Assembly (NCBI GenBank): GCA_963835135.1
Contig: CAWIEF010000002.1
Location: 310,001 to 374,000 of the forward strand
Origin: JAVVHH01 sp963835135
GTDB taxonomy: Bacteria; Pseudomonadota; Alphaproteobacteria; Acetobacterales; Acetobacteraceae
Length of the DNA stretch: 64,000 nt
Reading direction: 5' to 3'
How positions within the stretch are numbered: position 1 is the stretch's first letter; each line of letters opens with the position of its first letter. Of this stretch, positions 44,403 to 52,539 are shown piece by piece. Below the pieces are notes generated by a model. It did no database searches, was not told the DNA's origin, and was given only the letters and a program-made list of their open reading frames with translations. The position numbers and the translations under genes are program-made.

Positions 44403-45323
44403 TGCGGTATGATGTCAGACGTGATTTTCGCGGCTATGGCGCGATGCCGCCGGACCCGAAATGGCCGGGCGGCGCGCGCGTGGCGGTCAACTTCGTCATC
44501 AATTACGAGGAAGGGTCGGAACTGTCCTACCCGGATGGGGACGGCGTGTCCGAGTGGGGCGTGTCGGACTCCACCGGCCAGGCGGCGGCGTTCGGACGCG
44601 ACCTGGCGGCCGAGAGCATGTTCGAATACGGCTCGCGCGTCGGCTTTTGGCGCCTGCGCCGCCTGTTCGTCGAGCGTGGCCTGCCGCTGACCGTGTTCGG
44701 CTGCGCACTGGCGCTCGAGCGCAACCCGGAGGCGGCAGCGGCCATCCGCGAGGCCGGCTACGACGTGTGTTGCCACGGTTGGCGCTGGGTGAAGCACTTC
44801 CAGCTCTCCGAGGCGGAGGAGCGTGAGCACATTGGTCGGGCCGTGGCCTCGCTGCAGCGAACCATCGGGCAGCCGGCCGGTCGGCTGGTACTGCCGCTAT
44901 GGGCCGAGCGTGAACACGCGGCGGCTGCTGCTCGAGGAGGGAGGGTTTCTCTACGATAGCGACAGCTACGCGGACGAGCTGCCCTGGTGGGTGACGGTCG
45001 AGGGGCGCGGGCACCTGGTCGTGCCCTATTCGCTCACGCATAACGACGGCAAGTTCCTGGGCAGCGTCGGAACGGCGGACGACTGGTTCGCGTTCATCCG
45101 GGATGGCTTCGACATGCTGTATGCGGAAGGGGCCGAGACGCCGAAGATGATGTCGGTCGGGCTGCACATGCGGATGATCGGCCACCCGGCCCGGGCTGCC
45201 GGCCTGGCGCGGTTGCTGGACCATATCGCCGGGCACGACAGGGTTTGGGTCACGCGCCGGTTCGACCTCGCGCGGCACTGGATGGCAACCCATCCCTATA
45301 CCGGCGCCGGGCTCAACGAATGA
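44402..45323 (+). CDS. PuuE-like polysaccharide deacetylase-family hydrolase, one-base frameshift
   Basis: 306 residues once one C at 44873-44874 is removed (CAG-C-CGG to CAG CGG). Start at ATG 44402. The first frame gives MRYDVRRDFRGYG, GGARVAVNFVINYEEGSEL and SMFEYGSRVGFWRLRRLF; the second gives RPVGWYCRYGPSVNTRRLLL, EEGGFLYDSDSYADELPWW and a C-terminal helix pair. This matches the cofactor-independent allantoinase PuuE subgroup of the NodB fold, which hydrolyses cyclic amides such as allantoin. It is coupled by TGATG to the DapA-like gene, so it may open or deacylate the same pathway's intermediate. Confidence 0.8.
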
Positions 45324-45393
45324 TGGCGCGTGCACCTACTTTGTCCCACGGGTCGCTGTGCTGGAGCGGCGAGCGCTGGTGAGGATCTGATCG

Positions 45394-46338
45394 ATGGCTA
45401 TCCTACTGACCGGCGCCACCGGCTTCGTCGGCCGCAACATCGCCCGCGCGCTGCTGGACCGTGGGGAAGAGGTCGTCCCGTTCGCGCCCGATTCGCCCAC
45501 CGCGCCCGGCGACATCCGGTCCGCCGCCGATCTCGATCGCGCCTTCCGCACGGCGCCGATCGATCGCGTGATCCACGCGGCTGCGCTGACGCCGGATGCG
45601 AGCGCCGAGGCCGAGCGGCCGGACGTGATCGTGGACGTCAACATCGGCGGCACCGTCCAACTGATGCAGGCAGCCCGGCGCGCGGGGGTCAAGCGCGTGC
45701 TCGGCCTCAGCTCCGCCGCGGTGTATGGCTATGCGGCCGGCGCGGATGGCTGGCTCGACGAGGACACGACGCCCGCCCAGCCGGCCGCGCTCTACGGCAC
45801 GACCAAATGGGCCGCCGAACGGATCGTGCATCGCCTCGGCGCGGTGTACGGGCTCGAGACGGCGACGGTCCGTCTCGGCGCCTGCTTCGGGATCAACGAG
45901 TACGCGACCGGGGTGCGACCGATGCTGTCGCCACACTGGCAGTGTGCGGAGGCGGCCCGGGCCGGGCGCGAGTGCGTGCTGCCCCGTCCCATGCTGGCGG
46001 ATTGGGTCGATGCGGTGGACGCCGCGGCGGCGATCGCCGACCTGCTCGCCACGCCGGCGCTTCCCTCCCTGACGTTCAACCTCGGGGGCGGCGTGGTGAC
46101 GTCGGTGGCGTCCTGGTGCGAGGCGCTGGCCGCGATCTATCCGGGGTTCGTCTGGCGCGTCGACCCGGCGGCGCCGACGGTGCGGTACGGCATGGAGCGG
46201 GACCGCTCGCCGATGGACACGTCGCGCCTCAGGGCGACGATCGGGACGGCGCCGTTCACGGACAGGCTCCCAGCGCGCGCCGCGCGCTATCTCGCCTGGC
46301 GGGACAGTCCCGACGGCATCGCGCTCTGCGGCGCTTGA
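45394..46338 (+). CDS. NAD-dependent epimerase/dehydratase family protein
   Basis: 314-residue extended SDR. Nucleotide-binding motif LLTGATGFVGRNIARALL, the catalytic Tyr-x3-Lys in ALYGTTKWAAERIV with the upstream serine in LGLSSAAVYG, and the NIGGTVQLMQAARRAGVKRV segment are all present. It follows the PuuE-like gene by 70 bases and is probably co-transcribed. Substrates in the family range from nucleotide sugars to small hydroxy acids, and no glycan cluster surrounds it except the convergent glycosyltransferase. Confidence 0.88.
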   Translation: MAILLTGATGFVGRNIARALLDRGEEVVPFAPDSPTAPGDIRSAADLDRAFRTAPIDRVIHAAALTPDASAEAERPDVIVDVNIGGTVQLMQAARRAGVKRVLGLSSAAVYGYAAGADGWLDEDTTPAQPAALYGTTKWAAERIVHRLGAVYGLETATVRLGACFGINEYATGVRPMLSPHWQCAEAARAGRECVLPRPMLADWVDAVDAAAAIADLLATPALPSLTFNLGGGVVTSVASWCEALAAIYPGFVWRVDPAAPTVRYGMERDRSPMDTSRLRATIGTAPFTDRLPARAARYLAWRDSPDGIALCGA

Positions 46339-46345
46339 ACCGCGC

Positions 46346-47443
46346 TCAGGCCCTGATCCGGGCGGCCCCTGCCGCCATGGCGGCAAGCCCGTCGATCATC
46401 GCGCCGGACGCCCGCTGCCAGGCCTGGTCGGCACTGCTGGCCGGCACGGGCGCGGCGCGGTCGAACCTGCACAGGCGGTCGATCGCGGCCGCCAGGCTTT
46501 CGGCCGTCGGGTCGCACAGCAGCGCCATCGGCTCGTCGGCCAGTTGTTCCGGCAGGCCGCCCACGCGCGTGGCGACGATCCAGCGGCGGGCGGCGATGGC
46601 GGTTGCAGCCACGCCGCTCTGACTGGCCTCGCGATACGACAGGACGAAGGCGTCCGACCAGTCGATCAGTGCCGCGATCTCGTCCTCCTCGATCCACCGG
46701 TTCTCGACGGCGACGCCGGGCAATGTCCGCAGCCGGTCCAAGATCGGGCTCTCCGGGCCGCTGCCGACGACGCGAACCTCGACGTCGCACCGCGGTCCGA
46801 GCAGCGCCAGGCTGTCGGCGAGCAGGTCGAGGCCTTTGTACGGGATCAACCGTCCGAAATGCAGCAGCCGGAGCGGACGGTCAGGGCTCAGTCGCGGCAA
46901 ACTGGCCCCGTGGTGGAACGGAGGATGCGCGCTCTGGACGATCGTCTTGCCCGGGGCGAGGCCAAGCGCGCGCATGCGCCGTTCCACGTGTCGACTGAGC
47001 GCGAAGGCCCCGTCGGCGCCGCGCAACAGCAGGCGCTGTAGCCAGAGTTGGGCCGCAAAACGGTCCCCCGGGTGGAGGTCCGCCTCGTGCACCACGACCG
47101 AATACGGAACCCCCGCCAGCCGCAGCGCTGCGGCCATGACGAGGTCCATCGCGGCCGGCATGGCGCAAACCGCGACGTCGACTTGCTCCCGCCGAAGGAA
47201 GCGGGCGAGGTGCAGCGTCAGCACCGGCGCCATCAGCATGCGCTGCGCATACGTCGAGAGGCTGCTGTAGGTGCGGACCGGGAGCGCGCAGCTTGGCGGC
47301 TGGTGCGCGCGCAGCAGTTCCGCCCCGGTGGACAGGCTGAGCAGCGCCTCGGTCCCGGGTACGGCGTTGAAGGCGCGCACCAACTCGGCGGCGTAGCGAG
47401 GGCCGGCGCCGCGGCGGCCCCATTGCCAGACCAATACTCTCAA
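46346..47443 (-). CDS. glycosyltransferase family 4-like protein
   Basis: 365 residues from a TTG at 47443 (the first residue before LRVLVWQWGRRGAGPRYAAE); codons further upstream look non-coding. Two Rossmann-like halves: an N-terminal acceptor domain and a C-terminal GT-B donor domain with LRLLHFGRLIPYKGLDLLAD, RVVGSGPESPILDRL, and SDAFVLSYREASQSGVAATA, where an acidic residue of the E-x7-E type motif is expected. It would transfer a sugar from a nucleotide donor at the cytoplasmic membrane face. No polysaccharide locus is adjacent, so the product is unknown. Confidence 0.82.
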   Translation of the reverse strand: MRVLVWQWGRRGAGPRYAAELVRAFNAVPGTEALLSLSTGAELLRAHQPPSCALPVRTYSSLSTYAQRMLMAPVLTLHLARFLRREQVDVAVCAMPAAMDLVMAAALRLAGVPYSVVVHEADLHPGDRFAAQLWLQRLLLRGADGAFALSRHVERRMRALGLAPGKTIVQSAHPPFHHGASLPRLSPDRPLRLLHFGRLIPYKGLDLLADSLALLGPRCDVEVRVVGSGPESPILDRLRTLPGVAVENRWIEEDEIAALIDWSDAFVLSYREASQSGVAATAIAARRWIVATRVGGLPEQLADEPMALLCDPTAESLAAAIDRLCRFDRAAPVPASSADQAWQRASGAMIDGLAAMAAGAARIRA

Positions 47444-47601
47444 CCGGCACTCTCGGCACTGATGCGGATGGCGCGCTGCGGCAAGAGAAGGTCGGCAACG
47501 ACGCACAATGCAGACATTCGAAGGTGGTATCAGGTTTGCCACCCGTCGTCTCTCCGAGCGTCCCGATTGTTGCAGGGCGAGCCCGCTGCTAGACCGGCCT
47601 G

Positions 47602-48486
47602 ATGTGGCTGCCCGACGAACCGCTCTACCTGCCCTTCGAGGCTGGGCCGTTCCGGATGAGCATGGGGCTGGTGGCCCGCGATCCGGACGATCTTATCAGC
47701 CTCGACCGGCGCTATCCGAGCGAGATCGAGCAGCGGCGGGCGCTGCTGGCCAAATGGGGATCGGACGTCGCCGCCGCCGAGCCCGGCGCGGAACCCGCCT
47801 GCCGCGAGATGCTCGGCCGCCTGATCGACATACTGCCGTCGCGCTACCCGGCCGTGTTCGCGCCGTCCGGCGGCGGCGTGCACAACCGGGTCACCGGCGA
47901 GACCTGGGGCCCGGATGCCGACCCGCTCACCGCGGCGGCGCTTCTGGTGCAGGAGGATGTGTGCCTGCTGGAACTGCGGGAGGGCACGCCGTATCTGGTC
48001 GCCGGCACGCTCTGCTTCTCGCCGGGCTGGCGGCTGCAGGAGAAGCTGGGCCAGACGCTCGGCGTGGTGCACGGCAAAGTGCCGTTCTTCGCGGACCGGC
48101 TCGGGCGCCCGTTGGACCGCCTAATGCGGCATTTGCAGCGCGGCAAGCTGGTCGAGCGCTTCAACTGGGGCCTCTACGACACCGACGCCCTGTTCCGGCC
48201 CGGCCGGCATTTCCGCGCCGAACACGACCCGGACATAACGCCCGAGAACGCGTTCGACCGGCTCTATCTGCGGGTCGAACGGCAGACGCTCAGCGTCCTG
48301 CCGCTGACCGGCGCGGTTCTGTTCACGATCCGCACGCACGTCTATCCGCTGCGTCGTGTGCTTGCGGTCGAGGCGGCAGCGGAGCGGCTGGAGGAAGCCG
48401 TTCGCGTCCTGCCGCCCGAAATGGCCCTCTATAAGAGCATCGCGCCGTTCCGCGAGGCGCTGCTGGCGGCGCTGACCCAAGTCTAG
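47602..48486 (+). CDS. DUF3445 family protein, heme-dependent oxidative N-demethylase-like
   Basis: 294 residues. The whole length matches the DUF3445 pattern: MSMGLVARDPDDLISLDRRY near the N-terminus, LVQEDVCLLELREGTPYLVA, GTLCFSPGWRLQEKLGQTL, GVVHGKVPFF, FNWGLYDTDALF and LRVERQTLSVLPLTGAVLFT. The characterised relative is a heme-dependent oxidative N-demethylase acting on dimethylamine-type substrates. Nothing adjacent confirms a methylamine pathway here. It stands alone, with 158 bases of unassigned sequence upstream. Confidence 0.8.
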   Translation: MWLPDEPLYLPFEAGPFRMSMGLVARDPDDLISLDRRYPSEIEQRRALLAKWGSDVAAAEPGAEPACREMLGRLIDILPSRYPAVFAPSGGGVHNRVTGETWGPDADPLTAAALLVQEDVCLLELREGTPYLVAGTLCFSPGWRLQEKLGQTLGVVHGKVPFFADRLGRPLDRLMRHLQRGKLVERFNWGLYDTDALFRPGRHFRAEHDPDITPENAFDRLYLRVERQTLSVLPLTGAVLFTIRTHVYPLRRVLAVEAAAERLEEAVRVLPPEMALYKSIAPFREALLAALTQV

Positions 48487-48498
48487 GCAACTCCCCGG

Positions 48499-49260
48499 TC
48501 AGTCATCCGAGCCCGGACGGTAGCCGAGCAGTTCTGGCCGATACTCGAAATGCATGGTGTCGTCATGCGCCCAGCGTCCGCCCCAGATGAACCCGTGCCG
48601 CTCGAACACGGCGACGATTTCGGGCGGGATCCGGTTAGCAAACGGGATCGGCCCGCGTCCGGACCACGTCCAGCGCCAATACTCCGAATAGGCCGGGTTG
48701 ATGTCGATGGCCGCGCCCCAGGAATGCATGCTCGTCCGTCCGGTCCCAGCCACCGATCGGCAATTATAGGTGCCGCCGAGCGGGTGGAGGAACTTCATGT
48801 CCTCCTCCGGCAACGCATCCAACTCGCGCGAGATGGCCGCGAGCGCGCGGTCGACCCCGTTGACCGAGGTGATCGAGACGGCATGCCCCCATCGCTGCGG
48901 CAACCAGGTCACCCGAACCAGCTTCGGCGCGACCTCCCCCGCCCGGCAATCCCCGTACATCTTGTCGAAGAACGCTTCGTTGCGGGCACGGCCGGGGTCG
49001 TCGTGCGGCGCGAGCAGGGGTGCGCCGGCGGGATAGTGCGCGGCCAGTTGGTCGGCGATGGACGGGTGACGGAGGACCTCGTCCTCGCTCCGCCCGGCAT
49101 CGACTATCCCAAACGGCATGCGGGTGCCGTCCCGCCAGATCAGGTTCGTCCCGTCGAACCCATCGAGCGCGTCCGGATAGGCGCGCACCAGATCGGCCGG
49201 CGTGGCCGCACCGGCCGGGCCGTTTGCGAGCAAAAGAATGGATAACCACAGGGACCGCAT
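48499..49260 (-). CDS. VanY-like M15 D-alanyl-D-alanine carboxypeptidase
   Basis: 253 residues from the ATG at 49260. Signal peptide SLWLSILLLANGPAGA. The zinc peptidase motifs are S-x-H-x3-G-x-A-x-D in TSMHSWGAAIDINPAY and the C-terminal His in DDTMHFEYRPELLG. Such periplasmic enzymes trim D-Ala or cross-link peptides in peptidoglycan. It diverges from a lytic transglycosylase with only 18 bases between the two start codons, and the rest of the wall-recycling block follows on that side. Confidence 0.85.
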   Translation of the reverse strand: MRSLWLSILLLANGPAGAATPADLVRAYPDALDGFDGTNLIWRDGTRMPFGIVDAGRSEDEVLRHPSIADQLAAHYPAGAPLLAPHDDPGRARNEAFFDKMYGDCRAGEVAPKLVRVTWLPQRWGHAVSITSVNGVDRALAAISRELDALPEEDMKFLHPLGGTYNCRSVAGTGRTSMHSWGAAIDINPAYSEYWRWTWSGRGPIPFANRIPPEIVAVFERHGFIWGGRWAHDDTMHFEYRPELLGYRPGSDD

Positions 49261-49278
49261 CGCGTTATCCTGGCCGGG

Positions 49279-50304
49279 ATGAGACACGGATTCCAGGCGG
49301 AAACGGCAACGTCGGGGTTGGGCAGGGTCCCGAGACGCCTTGCCTTGATCGCGCTGCCCGCCCTGCTGCACGCGGCTTGGCCCGATCCGGCGCGAGCCGA
49401 GGCCAGCTTCGCCGCGTTCCTTGCGGACGTGCGCGCGCAGGCGATCGCGAGCGGGGTCGCCGCCGCCACGGTGGACCGCGCGTTCGCCGGGCTGCGGCCC
49501 AACGCCAAAGTGCTCGAACTGGACAGCTACTCGCCAGAACGCACCCAGAGCTGGGCGCATTACCGCGCGACGCGGGTGTCGGACGTTCGGGTCGCCGCCG
49601 GCCGGCAAGCGATGCAGGCCAATCGGGACGCCCTCGCGGCGATCGCGCGCCGCTACGGTGTTGACCCGGCCATCGTCGTCGCGATCTGGGGATTAGAGAC
49701 CAATTACGGCGGCTACACCGGGGGCTTCTCCGTCATCGAGGCGCTCGCGACGCTGGCCGCCGATGGCCGCCGGGACGGGTATTTCCGCGGCGAGCTCATT
49801 AACGCCCTCCGCATCCTGGACGCCGGCAACGTCACATTGCCGCGCATGACCGGGAGCTACGCGGGCGCCATGGGCCAGCCGCAATTCATGCCCAGCTCCT
49901 ACTTCGAGTATGCGGTCAGCTTCGATGGCTCGCCGCGGCGCGACATCTGGGACAATCGGAACGACGCGCTTGCCTCGATCGCCAACTACTTGCTCCGATC
50001 CGGCTGGCACGCCGGCGAGCCCTGGGGACAGGTGGTGCGCGTGCCTGACCGGCTCAGCATCGGCCGGGACAGCCGCGACGACCGCCGCCCCGTGTCGGCA
50101 TGGATGCAACTGGGCGTGACGCGGATCGATGGCGGCGCGCTGACCGCTCCGGCCCTGGCCGCGGCCCTGGTGCAGCCGGATGGCCCGGGGGGCGAGACCT
50201 ATCTGGCCTATCCCAACTTCGCCGTGATCCGCCTCTACAACCATTCCGACCTCTACGCGCTGTCGGTCGGGCTTCTGGCGGACCGGATCGCCCTCCCATC
50301 GTGA
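49279..50304 (+). CDS. MltB-like lytic murein transglycosylase
   Basis: 341 residues with a signal peptide ending near PARA-EAS. The SLT fold of the MltB family is shown by the catalytic glutamate in VVAIWGLETNYGGYTGGFS, YAGAMGQPQFMPSSYFEYA, and DIWDNRNDALASIANYLL. It lacks a lipobox, so it is soluble periplasmic rather than an anchored lipoprotein. It cleaves glycan strands to 1,6-anhydroMurNAc products, which the downstream genes (NagA, MurQ fusion, AnmK) would recycle. Confidence 0.92.
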   Translation: MRHGFQAETATSGLGRVPRRLALIALPALLHAAWPDPARAEASFAAFLADVRAQAIASGVAAATVDRAFAGLRPNAKVLELDSYSPERTQSWAHYRATRVSDVRVAAGRQAMQANRDALAAIARRYGVDPAIVVAIWGLETNYGGYTGGFSVIEALATLAADGRRDGYFRGELINALRILDAGNVTLPRMTGSYAGAMGQPQFMPSSYFEYAVSFDGSPRRDIWDNRNDALASIANYLLRSGWHAGEPWGQVVRVPDRLSIGRDSRDDRRPVSAWMQLGVTRIDGGALTAPALAAALVQPDGPGGETYLAYPNFAVIRLYNHSDLYALSVGLLADRIALPS

Positions 50305-50335
50305 CGACGTAGCGGCTTCAGCGGATCTTGGGTGA

Positions 50336-51400
50336 ATGAGAGCCGACCTGGCGGCGCATCACGACGAGCCCGGCGCGCAGATGCGGGCAGAGATCGCGCA
50401 GCAGCCCGGTGTCTGGCAGCACATCCTGCTCCGGCGAGGCGAGGTGGCGGAGATCGCCGGACGCGTCGCGGCAGTCCGGCCCCGCTTCGTGCTGCTGGCC
50501 GCGCGCGGCACGTCCGACCACGCCGCGCTCTATGCGAAATACCTGGTCGAGATCACGCTCGGTCTTCCCGCCGGGCTGGTCTCGCCATCCTCCCTGACCG
50601 CCTATGGCGCACGTCCGGCCCTGCGCGACGTGCTGCTGATCGCGGTCAGCCAGTCCGGCGGCTCGCCGGACCTGCTGCAGACGGTCGAGGCGGCGCGGCA
50701 CGGAGGCGCCCTGACGCTGGCGGTGACCAACGACGCCGCCTCGCCCCTGGCAACCGCGGCAGCGCTGCACCTCGACATCGGGGCCGGGCCCGAGCGGGCA
50801 GTGGCCGCAACCAAGTCGTATACGGCGCAACTGCTGGCGCTGTACCTGCTGCTCGATCATTGGCGGGGCGGCACGGGCGCGGCGGCGGACGCTTTGCCGG
50901 ACGCCGGCCATGCCGTGCTGGAGCGGGCCGGGCGCGAGATGGCGGCCTGCGCGGCCCGCTACCGCTTTGCGCAGCGCCTCGTCGTGACCGGCCGCGGCTA
51001 TGCTTACCCGACTGCGCGGGAGGCGGCGCTCAAGTTGATGGAGACGAGCTACGTCTCGGCCCAGGCCTTCTCCGGCGCCGATCTGCTGCATGGACCGGTG
51101 GCAGTGCTCGATTCCCAAGTTCCTGTGCTTGCCGTGGTCCCGGCCGGCGTGGCCGGGGCGGCGATGGCGCAGGTGTTGCCGCGCATTCGGCAGGCGCGCG
51201 CCGATCTGTTCGTGGTCGGCAGCAGGCAGGCGGTCGCCTCCGCCGAGAGCGGGTTCGCGCTGCCGGACGGCGTCGACGAGGCAGTGTCGCCGCTGCTCGA
51301 GATCGTGCCATTCCAATATCTCGCGCTGCATCTCGCGGTGGCCAGGGGAGAAGATCCAGACGCGCCGCGCGGCCTGCGCAAGGTCACCCGAACCACATGA
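50336..51400 (+). CDS. double-SIS sugar-phosphate deaminase/isomerase (NagB-II/GlmS C-terminal type)
   Basis: 354 residues, the size of a stand-alone GlmS isomerase half. SIS domain 1 holds LLAARGTSDHAALYAKYLVE and VSQSGGSPDLLQTVEAAR; SIS domain 2 holds VTGRGYAYPTAREAALKLME and the TSYVSAQAFSGADLLHGPVA loop. With NagA right behind it (ATGA overlap), the likely job is glucosamine-6-phosphate deamination to fructose-6-phosphate (NagB-II), closing amino-sugar recycling. AgaS-type activity is an alternative. Confidence 0.88.
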   Translation: MRADLAAHHDEPGAQMRAEIAQQPGVWQHILLRRGEVAEIAGRVAAVRPRFVLLAARGTSDHAALYAKYLVEITLGLPAGLVSPSSLTAYGARPALRDVLLIAVSQSGGSPDLLQTVEAARHGGALTLAVTNDAASPLATAAALHLDIGAGPERAVAATKSYTAQLLALYLLLDHWRGGTGAAADALPDAGHAVLERAGREMAACAARYRFAQRLVVTGRGYAYPTAREAALKLMETSYVSAQAFSGADLLHGPVAVLDSQVPVLAVVPAGVAGAAMAQVLPRIRQARADLFVVGSRQAVASAESGFALPDGVDEAVSPLLEIVPFQYLALHLAVARGEDPDAPRGLRKVTRTT

Positions 51401-52539
51401 TCCTCGCCGCCCCGCGCCTGCTGATGCCGGATGGCAGCTGGACCGGCCCGGCTGCGGTGAGTGTCGCCGACGGCCTGATCCAACGCGTTCACGCAGCGCC
51501 GCCGCCCGAGGCCGAACGTCTGGCTTCCGGCGCGCTGACCCCCGGCCTGCTGGACATCCACAACAATGGCGCCTTCGGTGTGGATTTTGCGACCGCAGAC
51601 CCGGCCGGCTGGCGCCGCGTGCGGGCCGAGCTCGCGCGGCGCGGCGTCACCGCGGTCCAGCCGACGGTGATCACGGCGCCGCTCCCCGCTTTGCTCGACG
51701 CGATGCGCCGCATCGATGCCGCCACGCACGACGACGCAGGCGCCCGCATCCTTGGCGCGCACATGGAAGGCCCCTTTCTCGCCCCCGAGCGCCGCGGCGC
51801 GCATCGCGCCGACTGGGTGCAGCCGCCGACCGAAACTGCGCTGGACACGCTGCTCGGCGACGCCGCGACCCGGCGCGTGTTGCGGACCGTGACACTCGCG
51901 CCCGAGCGGGACGGCGGCCTCGCGGCAGTGCGCCGCCTCGTCGCCGCGGGGATCGTCGTCTCGGTGGGCCATTCCGACGCGACGGCCGTGGAAGCGATCG
52001 CCGCGGCCGCGGTCGGCGCCACAATGGTCACCCACGTCTTCAATGCCATGACCCCGCTCCACCACCGCGCGCCCGGCGTAGCCGGCGCGGCGCTGACCGA
52101 CCGCCGGCTGTGGTGCTGCCTGATCGTCGATGGGGCCCATGTCGACCCCGTCGTCTGCCGCCTGGTGTTCCAAGCCGCGCGCGGCCGCGTCGTCGCCGTG
52201 ACCGACTCCATCGTCGCGGCCGGTCTTCCTCCCGCCACGACGAGCGAGTTCGGGGGACAACCGGTCGTCGTGGACGCGACCGGCCTCTGTCGGCGGCGCG
52301 ACGGCACGATCGCCGGCGCCGGCATCGTGCTGGACGAGGGTGTGCGGCGCATGATCGCACTGGGCATCGATCCGGCGGTCGTGCTGCATGCCGCGACTGC
52401 CGCCCCCGCGGCCGCGCTGGGACGCGACGACCTCGGGCGGCTGCAGGCCGGCGCACTCGCGGACCTGGTCTGGTGGGACGACGATTGGGTCCCGCGCCGG
52501 GTCTGGATCGGCGGCCAGGAAGTGCTTCATGCCGGATAG
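51397..52539 (+). CDS. nagA: N-acetylglucosamine-6-phosphate deacetylase
   Basis: 380 residues from the ATG at 51397. Amidohydrolase-superfamily NagA features: TPGLLDIHNNGAFGVDF, the metal glutamate in GAHMEGPFLAPERRGAH, histidines in VVSVGHSDATAVEA and MVTHVFNAMTPLHHR, and the catalytic aspartate in AVTDSIVAAGLP. It removes the acetyl group from GlcNAc-6-P in the cytoplasm. It is translationally coupled to the SIS gene (ATGA) and overlaps the kinase-MurQ gene by 11 bases. Confidence 0.92.
   Translation: MILAAPRLLMPDGSWTGPAAVSVADGLIQRVHAAPPPEAERLASGALTPGLLDIHNNGAFGVDFATADPAGWRRVRAELARRGVTAVQPTVITAPLPALLDAMRRIDAATHDDAGARILGAHMEGPFLAPERRGAHRADWVQPPTETALDTLLGDAATRRVLRTVTLAPERDGGLAAVRRLVAAGIVVSVGHSDATAVEAIAAAAVGATMVTHVFNAMTPLHHRAPGVAGAALTDRRLWCCLIVDGAHVDPVVCRLVFQAARGRVVAVTDSIVAAGLPPATTSEFGGQPVVVDATGLCRRRDGTIAGAGIVLDEGVRRMIALGIDPAVVLHAATAAPAAALGRDDLGRLQAGALADLVWWDDDWVPRRVWIGGQEVLHAG

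Noticed and set aside
50332..51396. In-frame upstream extension of nagA
   Set aside because: It translates the SIS gene in a wrong frame; the ATG at 51397 overlaps the SIS stop and gives a normal NagA length.
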